64,000 nucleotides of DNA from Agrococcus sp. Marseille-Q4369 (GCF_018308945.1 NZ_CP070501.1:1054001-1118000), one strand, 5' to 3'. Shown: positions 47,620 to 58,638, counted from the stretch's first letter. A program made the numbers and translations. Notes: generated by a model from the letters alone, not told the origin.

Positions 47620-49301
47620 CGCTCCACCTCCTCGGTCGTCGTGCGGGTCGCGGGGTCGACGAGCGCGATCGGCGCGCTCGCCATGTCCTCGTCCGCCGCT
47701 CTCGCGGGCTCCGCAGGCGGCGGCGCCTCGGCGGGCGGCAGGTCGATCGGCGAGACGACCGTGCGAGCGCCGGCGCGCGGGAGGGTGAGCCGGAACGCGG
47801 TGCCCTCGCCGGGCCTCGACCACACGTCGATCCAGCCGCCGTGCAGCGCCGCGTCGTCGCGGCTGATCGAGAGCCCGAGGCCCGTGCCGCCCGTGCGGCG
47901 CTGCCGCGACGGGTCGGCGCGCCAGAAGCGGTCGAAGACGCGCGACGCCTCCTCCTCGGTCATGCCGACGCCGTGGTCGCGCACGGCGATCGCGGCCGCG
48001 TCGCTCGACGAGTCGACCGTCACGACGATCGGGTGGCCCTCGCCGTGATCGATCGCGTTGCCGAGCAGGTTCTGCAGGATCCGGCGGATGCGGCGCGGGT
48101 CGACCTCTGCCTCGAAGTGCCCTCCGGGCGCGACGAGCCGCAGCTCGCTGCCGCGCTCGGCGGCGAGCGGCTCGAGCGCCGAGATCTCGCCTTGCGCGAG
48201 CCGCACGAGGTTGGTCGGCTCGATCTCGAGCTGCGCCGCGCGGGCGTCGAAGCGGCTGAGCTCGAGCAGGTCGGCGAGCAGCCGCTCGAAGCGCTCGATC
48301 TGCGTGTGCAGCAGCTCGACCGTGCGCCCGGCGACGGGGTCGAACGCCTCCCGCCGGTCGTGCAGCACGTCGCCCGCGAGCTTGATGGTCGTGAGCGGCG
48401 TGCGCAGCTCGTGCGAGACGTCGCTCACGAAGCGCTGCTGCACGGTCGAGAGCGTCGCGAGCTCGTTGATCTGCACCTCGATCGAGTCGGCCATGTCGTT
48501 GAACGAGCGCCCGAGCGTCGCGACCTCGTCGTCGCCGCGCACGGGGATGCGCACGTCGAGCTCGCCCGCGGCGATGCGCGCGGCCGAGTCGGCCGCCTGC
48601 TGCACGGGCCCGACGACCATGCGCGCGACGAACCACGTGATGAGGCCGATGAGCGCGATGAGCGCGAGCCCCCCGAGCACCATCGTGAGCTGCATGAAGC
48701 CGAGCGTCGCCTGCGTCGACTGCAGGCTTGTCTGCAGGTAGAGCTCGTAGCGGCCCGCGAGCGGCACGTCGACGGTCGTGCCGACGACGATCGCGGGCTC
48801 GGAGCTGCCGCCCTGCTCGAGCCGCACCGATTGGTAGTAGGGCGTGGTGTCGGATGCGGAGGCGACGGATGCGCGGAGCTCGCTCGAGAGCAGGTCGGTG
48901 TCGAAGGCCTGCGACTGCACGTCGTTCATCTGCAGGAGGGTCTCGCCCTGCCGGTCGCTGCGGAGCATCGCGTACTCCGTCGACGTGCGGCTCGCGATGA
49001 GGCCGGTGACGGCGTCGAGCGCGCGGTCTTGCAGCGCATCCACCTCTCCGCTCGTGAGCGTCGCGGTGACGGCCTCGTCGAAGATCTGCTGCATCTCGCC
49101 CGAGGCGCGCACCGCCTCGACGAGCGCCTCGTCGCGGCGCGTCTCGAAGAGGTTCTGCCCGACCGAGAGCGACATGTAGCCGAAGACGCCGACGAGCGCG
49201 AGCGTCGAGAGCGCCATGCTCGCCGCGACGACGCGCCACTGCAGCGAGCGCCGCAGCACGCGGGTCGCCGTCTCCCAGATCGGGCGGCGTCGCGCGGCCA
49301 T
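47616..49301 (-). CDS. mtrB: Sensor histidine kinase MtrB
   Basis: 561 residues. Membrane helices at about 21-47 and 203-228 flank an external sensor domain, followed by HAMP (about 230-280) and the His kinase, with phospho-acceptor His297 in 'FVSDVSHELRTPL'. The ATPase has 'NLLGNAIDHG' and 'GTGLGLSIS'. Senses osmotic/cell-wall state and phosphorylates MtrA. It lies 3 bases after mtrA. Confidence 0.96.
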   Translation of the reverse strand: MAARRRPIWETATRVLRRSLQWRVVAASMALSTLALVGVFGYMSLSVGQNLFETRRDEALVEAVRASGEMQQIFDEAVTATLTSGEVDALQDRALDAVTGLIASRTSTEYAMLRSDRQGETLLQMNDVQSQAFDTDLLSSELRASVASASDTTPYYQSVRLEQGGSSEPAIVVGTTVDVPLAGRYELYLQTSLQSTQATLGFMQLTMVLGGLALIALIGLITWFVARMVVGPVQQAADSAARIAAGELDVRIPVRGDDEVATLGRSFNDMADSIEVQINELATLSTVQQRFVSDVSHELRTPLTTIKLAGDVLHDRREAFDPVAGRTVELLHTQIERFERLLADLLELSRFDARAAQLEIEPTNLVRLAQGEISALEPLAAERGSELRLVAPGGHFEAEVDPRRIRRILQNLLGNAIDHGEGHPIVVTVDSSSDAAAIAVRDHGVGMTEEEASRVFDRFWRADPSRQRRTGGTGLGLSISRDDAALHGGWIDVWSRPGEGTAFRLTLPRAGARTVVSPIDLPPAEAPPPAEPARAADEDMASAPIALVDPATRTTTEEVER

Positions 49302-49304
49302 GGC

Positions 49305-49991
49305 CTAGCCGGTGGGGGCGCCGGCGCGGTAGCCGACCCCGCGGACGGTCGTGACGACCACCGGGTTGTCGACGTCACGCTCGACCTTGGAGCGCAGCCG
49401 CTGCACGTGCACGTTCACGAGGCGCGTGTCGGCCTTGTAGTGGTAGCCCCACACCTGCTCGAGCAGCATCTCGCGCGAGAACACCTGGTTGGGCTTCTGC
49501 GCGAGCGTGACGAGCAGCTCGAACTCGAGCGGCGTGAGCGCGATCGCCTCGCCGCCGCGCGTGACGCGGTGGCCCTCGACGTCGATCTCGAGGTCGGCGA
49601 CGCGGAGGACGCCGCCGTCCTCCTGCCGCGGCGCCCGCAGTCGCGTGCGCACGCGCGCGACGAGCTCCTTCGGGTTGAACGGCTTCACGACGTAGTCGTC
49701 GGCGCCCGACTCGAGCCCGAGCACGACGTCGGTCGGGTCGCCCTTCGCGGTGAGCATGATGATCGGCACGCCCGACTCCTCGCGGATCTCGGTGCAGATC
49801 TGGATGCCGTCCTTGCCCGGGAGCATGAGGTCGAGGAGCACGAGGTCGGGACGGACGTCGCGGAACCGGTCGAGCGCATCCGACCCGTCGGCGCAGTGCT
49901 CGAGGCGGTAGCCCTCGGCCTCGAGCACGATGCCGATCATCTCGGCGAGCGCGAGATCGTCGTCGACGACGAGGATCGTCTGCTCAGCCAT
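49305..49991 (-). CDS. mtrA: Response regulator MtrA
   Basis: 228 residues, OmpR/PhoB type. The receiver has Asp54 in 'LVLLDLMLPGKDG', with the acidic pocket 'VVDDD' at 8-12. The winged helix at the end carries 'RLVNVHVQRLRSKVE'. It controls cell division and wall genes in Actinobacteria. GGAGGGG precedes the ATG, and TACCCT (50040-50035) is the likely -10 box, with a 37-base leader. Confidence 0.97.
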   Translation of the reverse strand: MAEQTILVVDDDLALAEMIGIVLEAEGYRLEHCADGSDALDRFRDVRPDLVLLDLMLPGKDGIQICTEIREESGVPIIMLTAKGDPTDVVLGLESGADDYVVKPFNPKELVARVRTRLRAPRQEDGGVLRVADLEIDVEGHRVTRGGEAIALTPLEFELLVTLAQKPNQVFSREMLLEQVWGYHYKADTRLVNVHVQRLRSKVERDVDNPVVVTTVRGVGYRAGAPTG

Positions 49992-50220
49992 CGAGCGCTC
50001 CCCTCCAGGGCCGCGGGACGGCGCGGCTCCCGTCAGGGTAGCCGAGTCCGCCTCGAGGATGCCTCCCGCGTCCGGCTCGTCGAGCAGCCCGGGCGACGGC
50101 AGCGCGCAGGGCCGGCCCTGAGGCGCGTCCTCCTAGGCCGCTCAGAGGTGCCGCTAGGGTCGTTGACAGCGGGCGTCCCCCGCTTCCAGTGCAACGGCGC
50201 ATGCAAAGAGAGGGAAGCCC

Positions 50221-51948
50221 ATGGGTTCTCTGGTCCTGATGCTGATCGGTCTGGCGATGTTCGCGGTCGGCTACTTCGTCTACTCCAAGTACCTCGCGCG
50301 CCGGGTCTTCCGGCTCGACGCCGCGTTCAAGACCCCCGCGCACGAGCTGCGCGACGGCGTCGACTACGTGCCGACGAACAAGTTCATCCTCTGGGGCCAC
50401 CACTTCACGTCGGTCGCCGGCGCAGCCCCGATCGTCGGACCCGCCATCGCGGTCATCTGGGGCTGGCTGCCCGCGTTCCTGTGGGTCACGATCGGCACGG
50501 TGTTCTTCGCCGGCATGCACGACCTCGGCACGCTCTGGGCGTCGCTGCGCAACAAGGGCAAGTCGATCGGCGCGCTCTCGGGCCGCTACATCGGCAAGCG
50601 CGGCGCGAACCTCTTCCTCGTCGTCATCTTCCTGCTGCTGCTCATGGTGATCGCGGCGTTCGCGGTCGTCATCAAGAACCTGCTCATCAGCACGCCGACC
50701 GCCGTCATCCCCACGTGGGGCGCCATCATCGTCGCCCTCCTCGTCGGTGTCGCGGTCTACCGGATGCGGTGGCCGCTCATCCCCGTCACGATCGTCGGCG
50801 TCGTGGCGCTCTACGCGCTCATCGGGCTCGGCGACAGCATGCCGGTCGTGCTTCCCGAGAGCTTCCTCGGCATGTCGCCCGCGACGTTCTGGATCCTCGC
50901 CCTGTTCGTCTACGGCGCGATCGCGTCGCTGCTGCCCGTGTGGGTGCTGCTGCAGCCGCGCGACTACATCAACGGCGTGCAGCTCTTCGTCGGGCTCATC
51001 CTGCTGTTCGGCTCGGTGCTCGTCGCGACCCTCTTCGGCGCCGTGAAGCCCGAGATCGTCGCGCCGATGTTCAACACCGACCTGCCAGCGGGCACACCGA
51101 GCCTCGTGCCGCTGCTGTTCGTCACCATCGCGTGCGGCGCGATCTCCGGCTTCCACGGCATGGTGTCCTCGGGCACGAGCTCGAAGCAGATCGACAAGGA
51201 GACCGACGCGCGGTTCGTCGGCTACTTCGGCGCGGTCGGTGAGGGCCTGCTCTCGCTCGGCACGATCCTCGCGGTCATCGGCGGCATCCAGTCGGCCGGC
51301 GAGTGGCGCGAGATCTACAGCGAGTTCGGCGCCGGCGGCGTGAACGCGTTCGTGCAGGGCGGCGGCGCGCTCATGCAGAACGGCCTCGGCCTGCCCGCGT
51401 CGCTGAGCGCTACGGTGCTCGCCACCATGGCGGTGCTGTTCGCGGCCACGACCATGGACACCGGCATGCGACTGCTGCGCTTCATCGTGCAGGAGATCGG
51501 CCAGACGCTGAAGGTGCGCATCACCAAGATCCCCGCAACGGTCGTGGTCGTGGTCGTGGGCCTCGGCCTGACGTTCTCCCAGGGGCTCGGCGGCGAGGGC
51601 GGACTGCGCATCTGGCCGCTGTTCGGCACGACGAACCAGCTGCTCGCGTCCCTCTCGCTCTCGATCATCGCGGTCATGCTCATCCGCAAGCGACGCAACC
51701 CCCTGCCCGCGATCATCCCGCTCGTGCTCGTGTTCGTGCTGTCGTTCTGGGCGGCGCTCGAGCAGCTCGTCGGCTTCACGGCCCCCGACAACCCCGATTG
51801 GCTGCTGTTCGCGATCGATGTCGTCATCATCATCGCGAGCGTCTGGGTCGCGGTCGAGGCGGTGCTCGCGATGCGCCGCGCCTTCAAGGCGGAGCCGGAG
51901 CCCGAGGACGAGGACGCCCAGCTCGCGGCCGAGCGCGAGACCGTCTGA
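50221..51948 (+). CDS. cstA: Carbon starvation protein CstA (pyruvate/peptide transporter family)
   Basis: 575 residues with about 15 helices; conserved 'NKFILWGHHFTSVAGAAPIVGPAIAV' region in part, 'HDLGTLWASLR', 'SGTSSKQID' and 'ATTMDTGMRLLRF'. CstA proteins import pyruvate or peptides on carbon limitation. It is the shorter actinobacterial type. AGAGAGGGAAG precedes the ATG. A TTGACA at 50163-50168 may be a -35 box, without a convincing -10 partner. It leads a three-gene unit with a CC-ending small protein and an ArsA-type ATPase. Confidence 0.92.
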   Translation: MGSLVLMLIGLAMFAVGYFVYSKYLARRVFRLDAAFKTPAHELRDGVDYVPTNKFILWGHHFTSVAGAAPIVGPAIAVIWGWLPAFLWVTIGTVFFAGMHDLGTLWASLRNKGKSIGALSGRYIGKRGANLFLVVIFLLLLMVIAAFAVVIKNLLISTPTAVIPTWGAIIVALLVGVAVYRMRWPLIPVTIVGVVALYALIGLGDSMPVVLPESFLGMSPATFWILALFVYGAIASLLPVWVLLQPRDYINGVQLFVGLILLFGSVLVATLFGAVKPEIVAPMFNTDLPAGTPSLVPLLFVTIACGAISGFHGMVSSGTSSKQIDKETDARFVGYFGAVGEGLLSLGTILAVIGGIQSAGEWREIYSEFGAGGVNAFVQGGGALMQNGLGLPASLSATVLATMAVLFAATTMDTGMRLLRFIVQEIGQTLKVRITKIPATVVVVVVGLGLTFSQGLGGEGGLRIWPLFGTTNQLLASLSLSIIAVMLIRKRRNPLPAIIPLVLVFVLSFWAALEQLVGFTAPDNPDWLLFAIDVVIIIASVWVAVEAVLAMRRAFKAEPEPEDEDAQLAAERETV

Positions 51949-51951
51949 CGC

Positions 51952-52245
51952 GTGCCGTCGCACGCGCGGGCCCAGCGCCGGGAGCAGGCCTCCCGGCGCT
52001 GGGCCGCGCTGCGATCGGGTCTGCACGAGTTCTACGTCGGCCCCTACCGGCAGACGCTCCTGCGGGAGCAGCGCGACGAGGACGACCTGTTCATGATCGT
52101 CGTGCTCGGCGAGGCGCTCGGCGTGCCCGATCCCGCGGCCTACTACTCGGCTGAGCTGCTGCCGGCGGTGTGGCAGGACTTCCACGCCTGGCACCGCCGC
52201 ATCGGCATCCCCGACTCGCCGCTCGACCACATCGCATGCTGCTGA
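51952..52245 (+). CDS. Cory-CC-star protein (small, ends in Cys-Cys)
   Basis: 97 residues ending 'DHIACC' then stop. The conserved core is 'DEDDLFMIVVLGEALGVPDP' followed by 'YYSAELLPAVWQDFHAWHRR'. The C-terminal Cys pair gives the family its name as I recall it (cory-CC-star). The GTG is 3 bases after cstA, and its end overlaps the ATPase start by 10 bases, so all three are made together. A metal or redox role for the Cys pair is possible; the function is unknown. Confidence 0.8.
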   Translation: MPSHARAQRREQASRRWAALRSGLHEFYVGPYRQTLLREQRDEDDLFMIVVLGEALGVPDPAAYYSAELLPAVWQDFHAWHRRIGIPDSPLDHIACC

Positions 52246-53207
52246 CGGTCGCGCGCTCGCGCCGCATCCTGTTCGTCGGCGGCAAGGGCGGAGTCGGGAA
52301 GACCTCGGTCGCCGCCGCGCTCGCGCTCGCTCGCGCGCGCGAGGGCGCTCGCGTGCTGCTCGTCTCGACCGATCCCGCCCACAACCTCGGCCACGTGTGG
52401 GGCGAGGCGGTGGCGGATGCGCCGACCCGGGTGCTCACGCTCGGCGGCGGCGTCGTCGACGCGGTCGAGATCGACCCGCTCGAGACGATCGAGCGGCACT
52501 TCGCCTCCGTCGCCGACACGATGCGGCACCTGCTGCCCGAGCGCCTGCACGCCTCGGCGAGCGCGCACCTCGAGCGGGCGCGGACTGCTCCGGGCAGCCA
52601 CGAGTCCGCGGTGCTCGAGCGCATCGCCGAGCTCGTCGCGGGGGGCCTCGAGACGCACGACCTCATCGTCTTCGACACCGCGCCCTCGGGGCACACGCTG
52701 CGGCTCCTCGCCCTGCCCGAGCAGCTGACGGGCTGGACCGAGACGCTGCTGGCCAACCGCGACCGCTCCGACCGCTTCGCCGCCGCTGCGCGCAGCGTCG
52801 TCGGCACGCGCGACGAGCGGCCCTCCGCCGATGCGCAGCTCCGCCGCACGCTCATCGCGCGCCGCGACCGCTTCGCCCTGCTGCGCACGACCATCACCGA
52901 CGCGGCGCAGACCTCGTTCGTCGTCGTCGCCATCGCCGAGCGGCTGCCGGTCGCCGAGTCGATCGACGTCGTGCGCCAGCTGCGGCAGCTCGGCGTCGAC
53001 CCGGCCGCGATCGTCGTGAACCGCCGCTCCCCTGCCGATGCGGGCCCGCTGCTGGCCGAGCGGCGCGCTCAGGAGGAGCAGCACCTCGCCGCCCTGCGCG
53101 ACGGGGCGGCCGGCATCCCGATCGCACAGGTGCCGCTGCTGCCGGGCGACCTCGCGGGCGCCGAAGCGCTCGGAGCGCTCGCGGACCGCCTAACCGCCGC
53201 GACCTGA
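52236..53207 (+). CDS. ArsA-family ATPase
   Basis: 323 residues. The deviant Walker A is 'GGKGGVGKTSVAA' (15-27), the nucleotide sensor 'STDPAHNLGHVWGEA', and 'DTAPSGHTLRLL' is the ArsA signature. It is a single ATPase unit, unlike the double unit of plasmid ArsA, and there is no ars gene nearby. Members of this family also serve in membrane-protein targeting (Get3-like). Coupling to cstA and the Cys-Cys protein points to a role in assembling or regulating CstA. Confidence 0.88.
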   Translation: MLLTVARSRRILFVGGKGGVGKTSVAAALALARAREGARVLLVSTDPAHNLGHVWGEAVADAPTRVLTLGGGVVDAVEIDPLETIERHFASVADTMRHLLPERLHASASAHLERARTAPGSHESAVLERIAELVAGGLETHDLIVFDTAPSGHTLRLLALPEQLTGWTETLLANRDRSDRFAAAARSVVGTRDERPSADAQLRRTLIARRDRFALLRTTITDAAQTSFVVVAIAERLPVAESIDVVRQLRQLGVDPAAIVVNRRSPADAGPLLAERRAQEEQHLAALRDGAAGIPIAQVPLLPGDLAGAEALGALADRLTAAT

Positions 53208-53227
53208 CCCGCGCTCCCGCCCGCCGG

Positions 53228-53332
53228 GCGCAGAGTCCCGACACTCTGCGCTGCGCGCGCCTCCCGACCGCAGAGTCCCGGCACTCTGCGCCAGAGCGCG
53301 CACCTCGAGCGCAGAGTCCCGGCACTCTGCGC
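53228..53332. repeat. Three tandem palindromic units between convergent genes
   Basis: Units at 53228-53251, 53269-53291 and 53310-53332 read CGCAGAGTCCC(G/A)(G/A)CACTCTGCG-like: arms GCAGAGT/ACTCTGC, spacing about 41 bases. Each folds into a hairpin. They lie between the ends of the ArsA-type and ABC-F genes and probably end both transcripts. Confidence 0.85.
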
Positions 53333-53340
53333 GCAGCTCG

Positions 53341-55149
<1,809 letters not shown>

Positions 55150-55335
55150 ATCCCCTCCATCATCCCGCACGCCGCGCATCGGCGCCCGCCGACCGCATCC
55201 CGCCGCCCGGTCTGCCGCCGCATCCGCCGACCGGGGCGCTCGCGCCCGAGCGGGGCCGGCGCGCCGTGCCCGGTCGGGCGCAGGCGCCCCGGTCGACGGG
55301 GAGCGCGCGGGAGGGCGCGGGCGGATGCGTGGACG

Positions 55336-56259
55336 TCAGTCGATGAGGCGGGCGCCCGGCACGGGGCCGGTCACCTTGAGCGCGAGCACTTGCGACGCCG
55401 AGAGCGTCACCTGCAGCTCGATCGCCGACTCGAGGCTGTCGCACAGGAACGCGACCGTCGGCCCGGAGCCCGAGACGATGCCGGCGAGCGCGCCGGAGCG
55501 CTCGCCGAGCTCGAGCGTGCCGGCGAGCCGCGGCATGAGCCGCAGCGCCGGCGCCTGGAGGTCGTTCTGCAGCACCTCGGCGAGCATCGACGCGTCGCCG
55601 GCGCGCAGGGCTTGCAGCACCCGCGCATCCACCGTCGGCACGTCGTGCGCCGGCGCGATGTCGGCCGCGTGCAGCGCCCGGTGCTCGTCGAGCGCCCGGT
55701 AGACGTCGGGCGTCGAGAGCCCCGCGTCGGCGAGCGCGAGCACCCAGTGGAACTGGCCGCGCGCGAGCGCGGGCGTGAGCTGGTCGCCGCGCCCGGTGCC
55801 GACCGCGGTGCCGCCCGCGAGCGCGAACGGCACGTCGGCGCCGAGCTCTCGGGCGATCTCGATGAGCGCGTCGCGGCCGAGGTGCAGCCCCCACAGCTCG
55901 TCGCACGCGACGAGCGTCGCGGCCGCGTCGGCGCTGCCGCCGCCCATGCCGCCCGCGATGGGCACGTGCTTCTCGATCGAGAGCGCGACGCCGCTCGAGA
56001 CGCGGCCGCGGCGCGCGAGCGCCATCGCGGCGCGGATCGCGAGGTTGTCGGCGCCCGTCGAGAGCTGCGCGTGCGGGATGGGGCCCGAGAAGCGCACCGA
56101 GAAGTCGCTCGCCTCGCTCGCCTCGACGATCTCGTAGAGGCTCACCGCCTGGTAGGCGGTCGCGACGTCGTGGTAGCCGTCGTCCTGGATCGCGCCGACG
56201 CCCAAGTGCACGTTGATCTTGCCGGGCGCCTTGGCCCGCACCGTGCTCCTGCCCATCAC
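55336..56259 (-). CDS. ispE: 4-diphosphocytidyl-2-C-methyl-D-erythritol kinase
   Basis: GHMP kinase of the non-mevalonate isoprenoid pathway, using ATP to phosphorylate CDP-ME. 307 residues: N-terminal '[13 protein letters not shown]', ATP loop '[17 protein letters not shown]' and C-terminal '[13 protein letters not shown]'. The GTG at 56259 lies 7 bases after TAGGTT, suggesting a leaderless start one codon before the ATG at 56256. With ispH at 12.4 kb the window holds two steps of the pathway. Confidence 0.93.
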   Translation of the reverse strand: MMGRSTVRAKAPGKINVHLGVGAIQDDGYHDVATAYQAVSLYEIVEASEASDFSVRFSGPIPHAQLSTGADNLAIRAAMALARRGRVSSGVALSIEKHVPIAGGMGGGSADAAATLVACDELWGLHLGRDALIEIARELGADVPFALAGGTAVGTGRGDQLTPALARGQFHWVLALADAGLSTPDVYRALDEHRALHAADIAPAHDVPTVDARVLQALRAGDASMLAEVLQNDLQAPALRLMPRLAGTLELGERSGALAGIVSGSGPTVAFLCDSLESAIELQVTLSASQVLALKVTGPVPGARLID

Positions 56260-56266
56260 GCGTTCC

Positions 56267-56272
56267 AACCTA
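56267..56272 (-). promoter_or_regulatory. -10 box of leaderless ispE mRNA
   Basis: TAGGTT read leftward, 7 bases before the GTG at 56259; it decides between GTG and ATG starts. Confidence 0.45.
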
Positions 56273-56334
56273 GTGCGACCGCGGGGTCGCTTCCTGCGCG
56301 CCCGCGGCAGCCGCGGCGGCGCTGCGCTCGCGGC

Positions 56335-56547
56335 ATGGCGCACGCGCGCTCGTTCGACGACGACGACCCGCTCCTCGCGCGGCTGCGGGCGATCGCGCTC
56401 GCGCTGCCGGGCGCGCTCGGTCCCTACGGATGGGTCGCGGTCGACCGCCGCGGCGCCGACTGGGGGCGCGTGGCCGAGCTCGTCGACGCATCGTTCCGCG
56501 TCACGGCGCCGAAGCGCCTCGTGGCGGAGCTCGACGCCCGCGCCTGA
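56335..56547 (+). pseudogene. MmcQ/YjbR-type protein with internal deletion
   Basis: 70 codons that hold only the two ends of a DUF protein of about 120 residues (MmcQ/YjbR family, DNA-binding-like fold). Residues 1-26 ([10 protein letters not shown], 'LALPGA') match the family N-terminus. From 28 on '[10 protein letters not shown]', '[14 protein letters not shown]' and '[13 protein letters not shown]' match its C-terminus. The central 50-60 residues are missing, joined in frame near 56413. It is probably non-functional. It is divergent from ispE and convergent with rsmA. Confidence 0.7.
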
Positions 56548-56581
56548 CGCGCGCGCCCGCTGCCCGCTGCCCGACCACCGC

Positions 56582-56642
56582 GCAGGTATAGGGCGCGCCG
56601 CTGGAACGGACCGCGCTTTCGAGCGGCTCGCCCTATACCTGC
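56582..56642. terminator. 14-bp inverted repeat between the MmcQ remnant and rsmA
   Basis: Arms 56582-56595 and 56629-56642 (GCAGGTATAGGGCG and complement), with a shorter inner stem CCGCT/AGCGG. It sits between two converging genes. Confidence 0.65.
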
Positions 56643-56666
56643 CGGCCGCGCGGCCGCGCGCCGGAC

Positions 56667-57563
56667 TCAGCGCGCGGGCGCGGCCTCGGCGATGCGGATG
56701 AAGTCGGCGAGCTCAAGCGCCTCACCGCGCAGGGTCGGCTCCACCCCGGCGCGCTCGAGCACCTCGGTCGCGGCGGCCGCCGAGCCGTACACGCCCGAGA
56801 GCGCTTGCCGCAGCATCTTCCGCCGCTGCCCGAACGCCCCGTCGATCACGGCGAACGTCGCACGGCGAAGCTCCTCCGAGCCGCGCGAAGGCCCGCGCCG
56901 GAAGCCGACGAGCACGCTGTCGACGTTCGGCACCGGCCAGAAGATCTGCCGCGACACGTCGCCCTCGAGCGCCCACTGCCCCCACCACGCGACCTTCGCC
57001 GACGGCGACCCGTAGGTCTTCGAGCCGGGCCTCGCCGCGAGCCGGTGCCCGACCTCGGCCTGCACCATCACGAGCGCGCGATCGATCGTCGGGAACCGCT
57101 CGAGCAGGTGGATGAGCACCGGCACCGAGACGTTGTAGGGCAGGTTCGCGACGATCGCCTGGGGCGGGAACGGCAGCGACTCGAGCGTGAGCGCGTCGTG
57201 GTGCACGACCTCGAGCCGCGCATCCGGCTGCTTGCGCCCCACGGTCTCGGGCAGCAGCTCCGCGAGCCGCGGATCGATCTCGACCGCCGCGACCCGAGCG
57301 CCGGCCTCGGTGAGGCCGAGCGTGAGCGAGCCGAGCCCCGGCCCGACCTCCACGACATCGCGACCGGCGACATCCGCCGTCCGCACGATGCGGCGCACGG
57401 TGTTCGCGTCGACGACGAAGTTCTGCCCCCACCGCTTCGTCGGCGTCAGGTCGAGCCGCGCCGCGAGCGAGCGGATCTCGGCGGCCCCGAGCAGCGTCTC
57501 CGCGCTCCCGCGGCCCTGCGCCGCCGCGTCGCTCGACTGCCCAGGCGTCTCCTCCGTGCTCAC
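56667..57563 (-). CDS. rsmA: 16S rRNA dimethyladenosine transferase
   Basis: Dimethylates two adenines in the 3' hairpin of 16S rRNA (KsgA); cytoplasmic. 298 residues: '[10 protein letters not shown]', SAM motif I '[14 protein letters not shown]' and motif IV '[10 protein letters not shown]'. The N-terminal 35 residues are an added Ser/Gly/Ala-rich tail. The GTG at 57563 is 6 bases after TAGGCT (57575-57570), so the mRNA is leaderless. Confidence 0.95.
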   Translation of the reverse strand: MSTEETPGQSSDAAAQGRGSAETLLGAAEIRSLAARLDLTPTKRWGQNFVVDANTVRRIVRTADVAGRDVVEVGPGLGSLTLGLTEAGARVAAVEIDPRLAELLPETVGRKQPDARLEVVHHDALTLESLPFPPQAIVANLPYNVSVPVLIHLLERFPTIDRALVMVQAEVGHRLAARPGSKTYGSPSAKVAWWGQWALEGDVSRQIFWPVPNVDSVLVGFRRGPSRGSEELRRATFAVIDGAFGQRRKMLRQALSGVYGSAAAATEVLERAGVEPTLRGEALELADFIRIAEAAPAR

Positions 57564-57569
57564 GCGTCG

Positions 57570-57575
57570 AGCCTA
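57570..57575 (-). promoter_or_regulatory. -10 box of leaderless rsmA mRNA
   Basis: TAGGCT read leftward, then CGACGC, then the GTG at 57563; the same 6-base spacer is found at uppS. Confidence 0.5.
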
Positions 57576-57671
57576 TGCCGAGCGAGGTGCGTGGCCGTCC
57601 GCAGCCGCATGCGGCAGGATGCGACGAAGGGACGCGCGACACGACGCGCGTCGCGGCCGAGGGAGACCGCC

Positions 57672-58628
57672 ATGGCGAGCACCACGAAGTTCCGGATGCG
57701 TCGGGGCGCGCGAGCGCGCGCGCTCGCCGCCGTCGCGCTCACGGGGGCCGCGGCGCTGCTCGCCGCGTGCAGCAGCACGACGCCCGGGCAATCGGAGGCA
57801 CCGAGCGCGCCCGGCGCCAGCAGCGGCGACGCCCCGGTCGCGATCGAGCCGGAGATGCTCGCGAGCGACGGCCTGTTCGAGCGCGTCTCCGCCGACGGCG
57901 TCGCGGTGCTGTGGTCGGAGCCCGGCGAGTCGCTCGCGGTCGTCATCGGCGGGTCGGGCGGCGGGGGCGGCTGCATCCCGCAGCCCAACGCCGCCGAGCT
58001 CGTCGACGAGGTCGTCACCGTCGCGTTCGACCCGCCCGACCCCGCGATGATGTGCACCGCCGACTTCACGCTCCACGGCTGGACGCTCGGCCTGCCGGAG
58101 CCCGTCGACGCCGAGGCGCCGCTCGACGTGCAGCTCACCGACCTGCAGGAGCAGCCGCTCGACGTGCAGGTGGGCCCCGACGACGTGCTCACGGAGCCCG
58201 CCGACCCCCAGCCCTCGCTCATCGACGACCCGCCTGGCGCGACCGCGCCGACGCCCATCCCCGAGGAGCAGCTGCCGGCGATGGACACGGTCATCCCGCC
58301 GGGCACGCTGCCGCAGGTCGCGGTCAAGTGGCTCGAGCCGGGCGCCTCGCTCGCCGTCATGACGATCGGCTCCGTCGTCGCCCCGGCCTGCAACGCGACG
58401 CCGGTCGGCGCGACGGTCACGGGCCCCGGCTCGATCGAGGTCGCGTTCGAGCTGCCGGACGGCGACATGGACTGCCCCGCCGACGGCGGGCTCTACGGCT
58501 GGGAGTTCCCGCTGCCGGAGCGGGTGCCCGCCGCGCTCGGCGTCGAGGTGACGGTCACCGGCACGATGCACGACGGCCGCGAGGCCGTCATCGCCCTCGC
58601 CCCGGAGGACGTGCTCGAGCAGCCGTGA
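57672..58628 (+). CDS. Lipoprotein with two copies of an unknown Cys-pair domain
   Basis: 318 residues. Signal peptide with lipobox 'LLAAC', then a Ser/Pro-rich linker. Two related domains follow: one from 'VAVLWSEPGESLAVV' to 'QVGPDDVL', the other from 'VAVKWLEPGASLAVM' to 'ALAPEDVL'. Each has a Cys pair (in 'GGCIPQP'/'MMCTAD' and 'PACNAT'/'MDCPAD'), probably one disulfide each. The same domain occurs once in the lipoprotein at 59693. I do not recognise the family. It is convergent with tatD at 10 bases. Confidence 0.78.
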   Translation: MASTTKFRMRRGARARALAAVALTGAAALLAACSSTTPGQSEAPSAPGASSGDAPVAIEPEMLASDGLFERVSADGVAVLWSEPGESLAVVIGGSGGGGGCIPQPNAAELVDEVVTVAFDPPDPAMMCTADFTLHGWTLGLPEPVDAEAPLDVQLTDLQEQPLDVQVGPDDVLTEPADPQPSLIDDPPGATAPTPIPEEQLPAMDTVIPPGTLPQVAVKWLEPGASLAVMTIGSVVAPACNATPVGATVTGPGSIEVAFELPDGDMDCPADGGLYGWEFPLPERVPAALGVEVTVTGTMHDGREAVIALAPEDVLEQP

Positions 58629-58638
58629 CCGGCGTGGC

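Noticed and set aside
44359-48048. 1229-codon + strand frame over hpf, comF and lpqB
   Set aside because: It is a mirror frame of several well-supported genes; its composition (Arg, Ala, Asp, His) is typical of antisense in high-GC DNA.
45973-49239. Single 1088-codon frame covering lpqB and part of mtrB
   Set aside because: The upper part is an out-of-frame reading of mtrB; lpqB has its own ATG at 47619 and lipobox.
53228-53332. CRISPR array
   Set aside because: Three palindromic units with 18-base gaps, no cas genes and no spacer-like variability of proper length.
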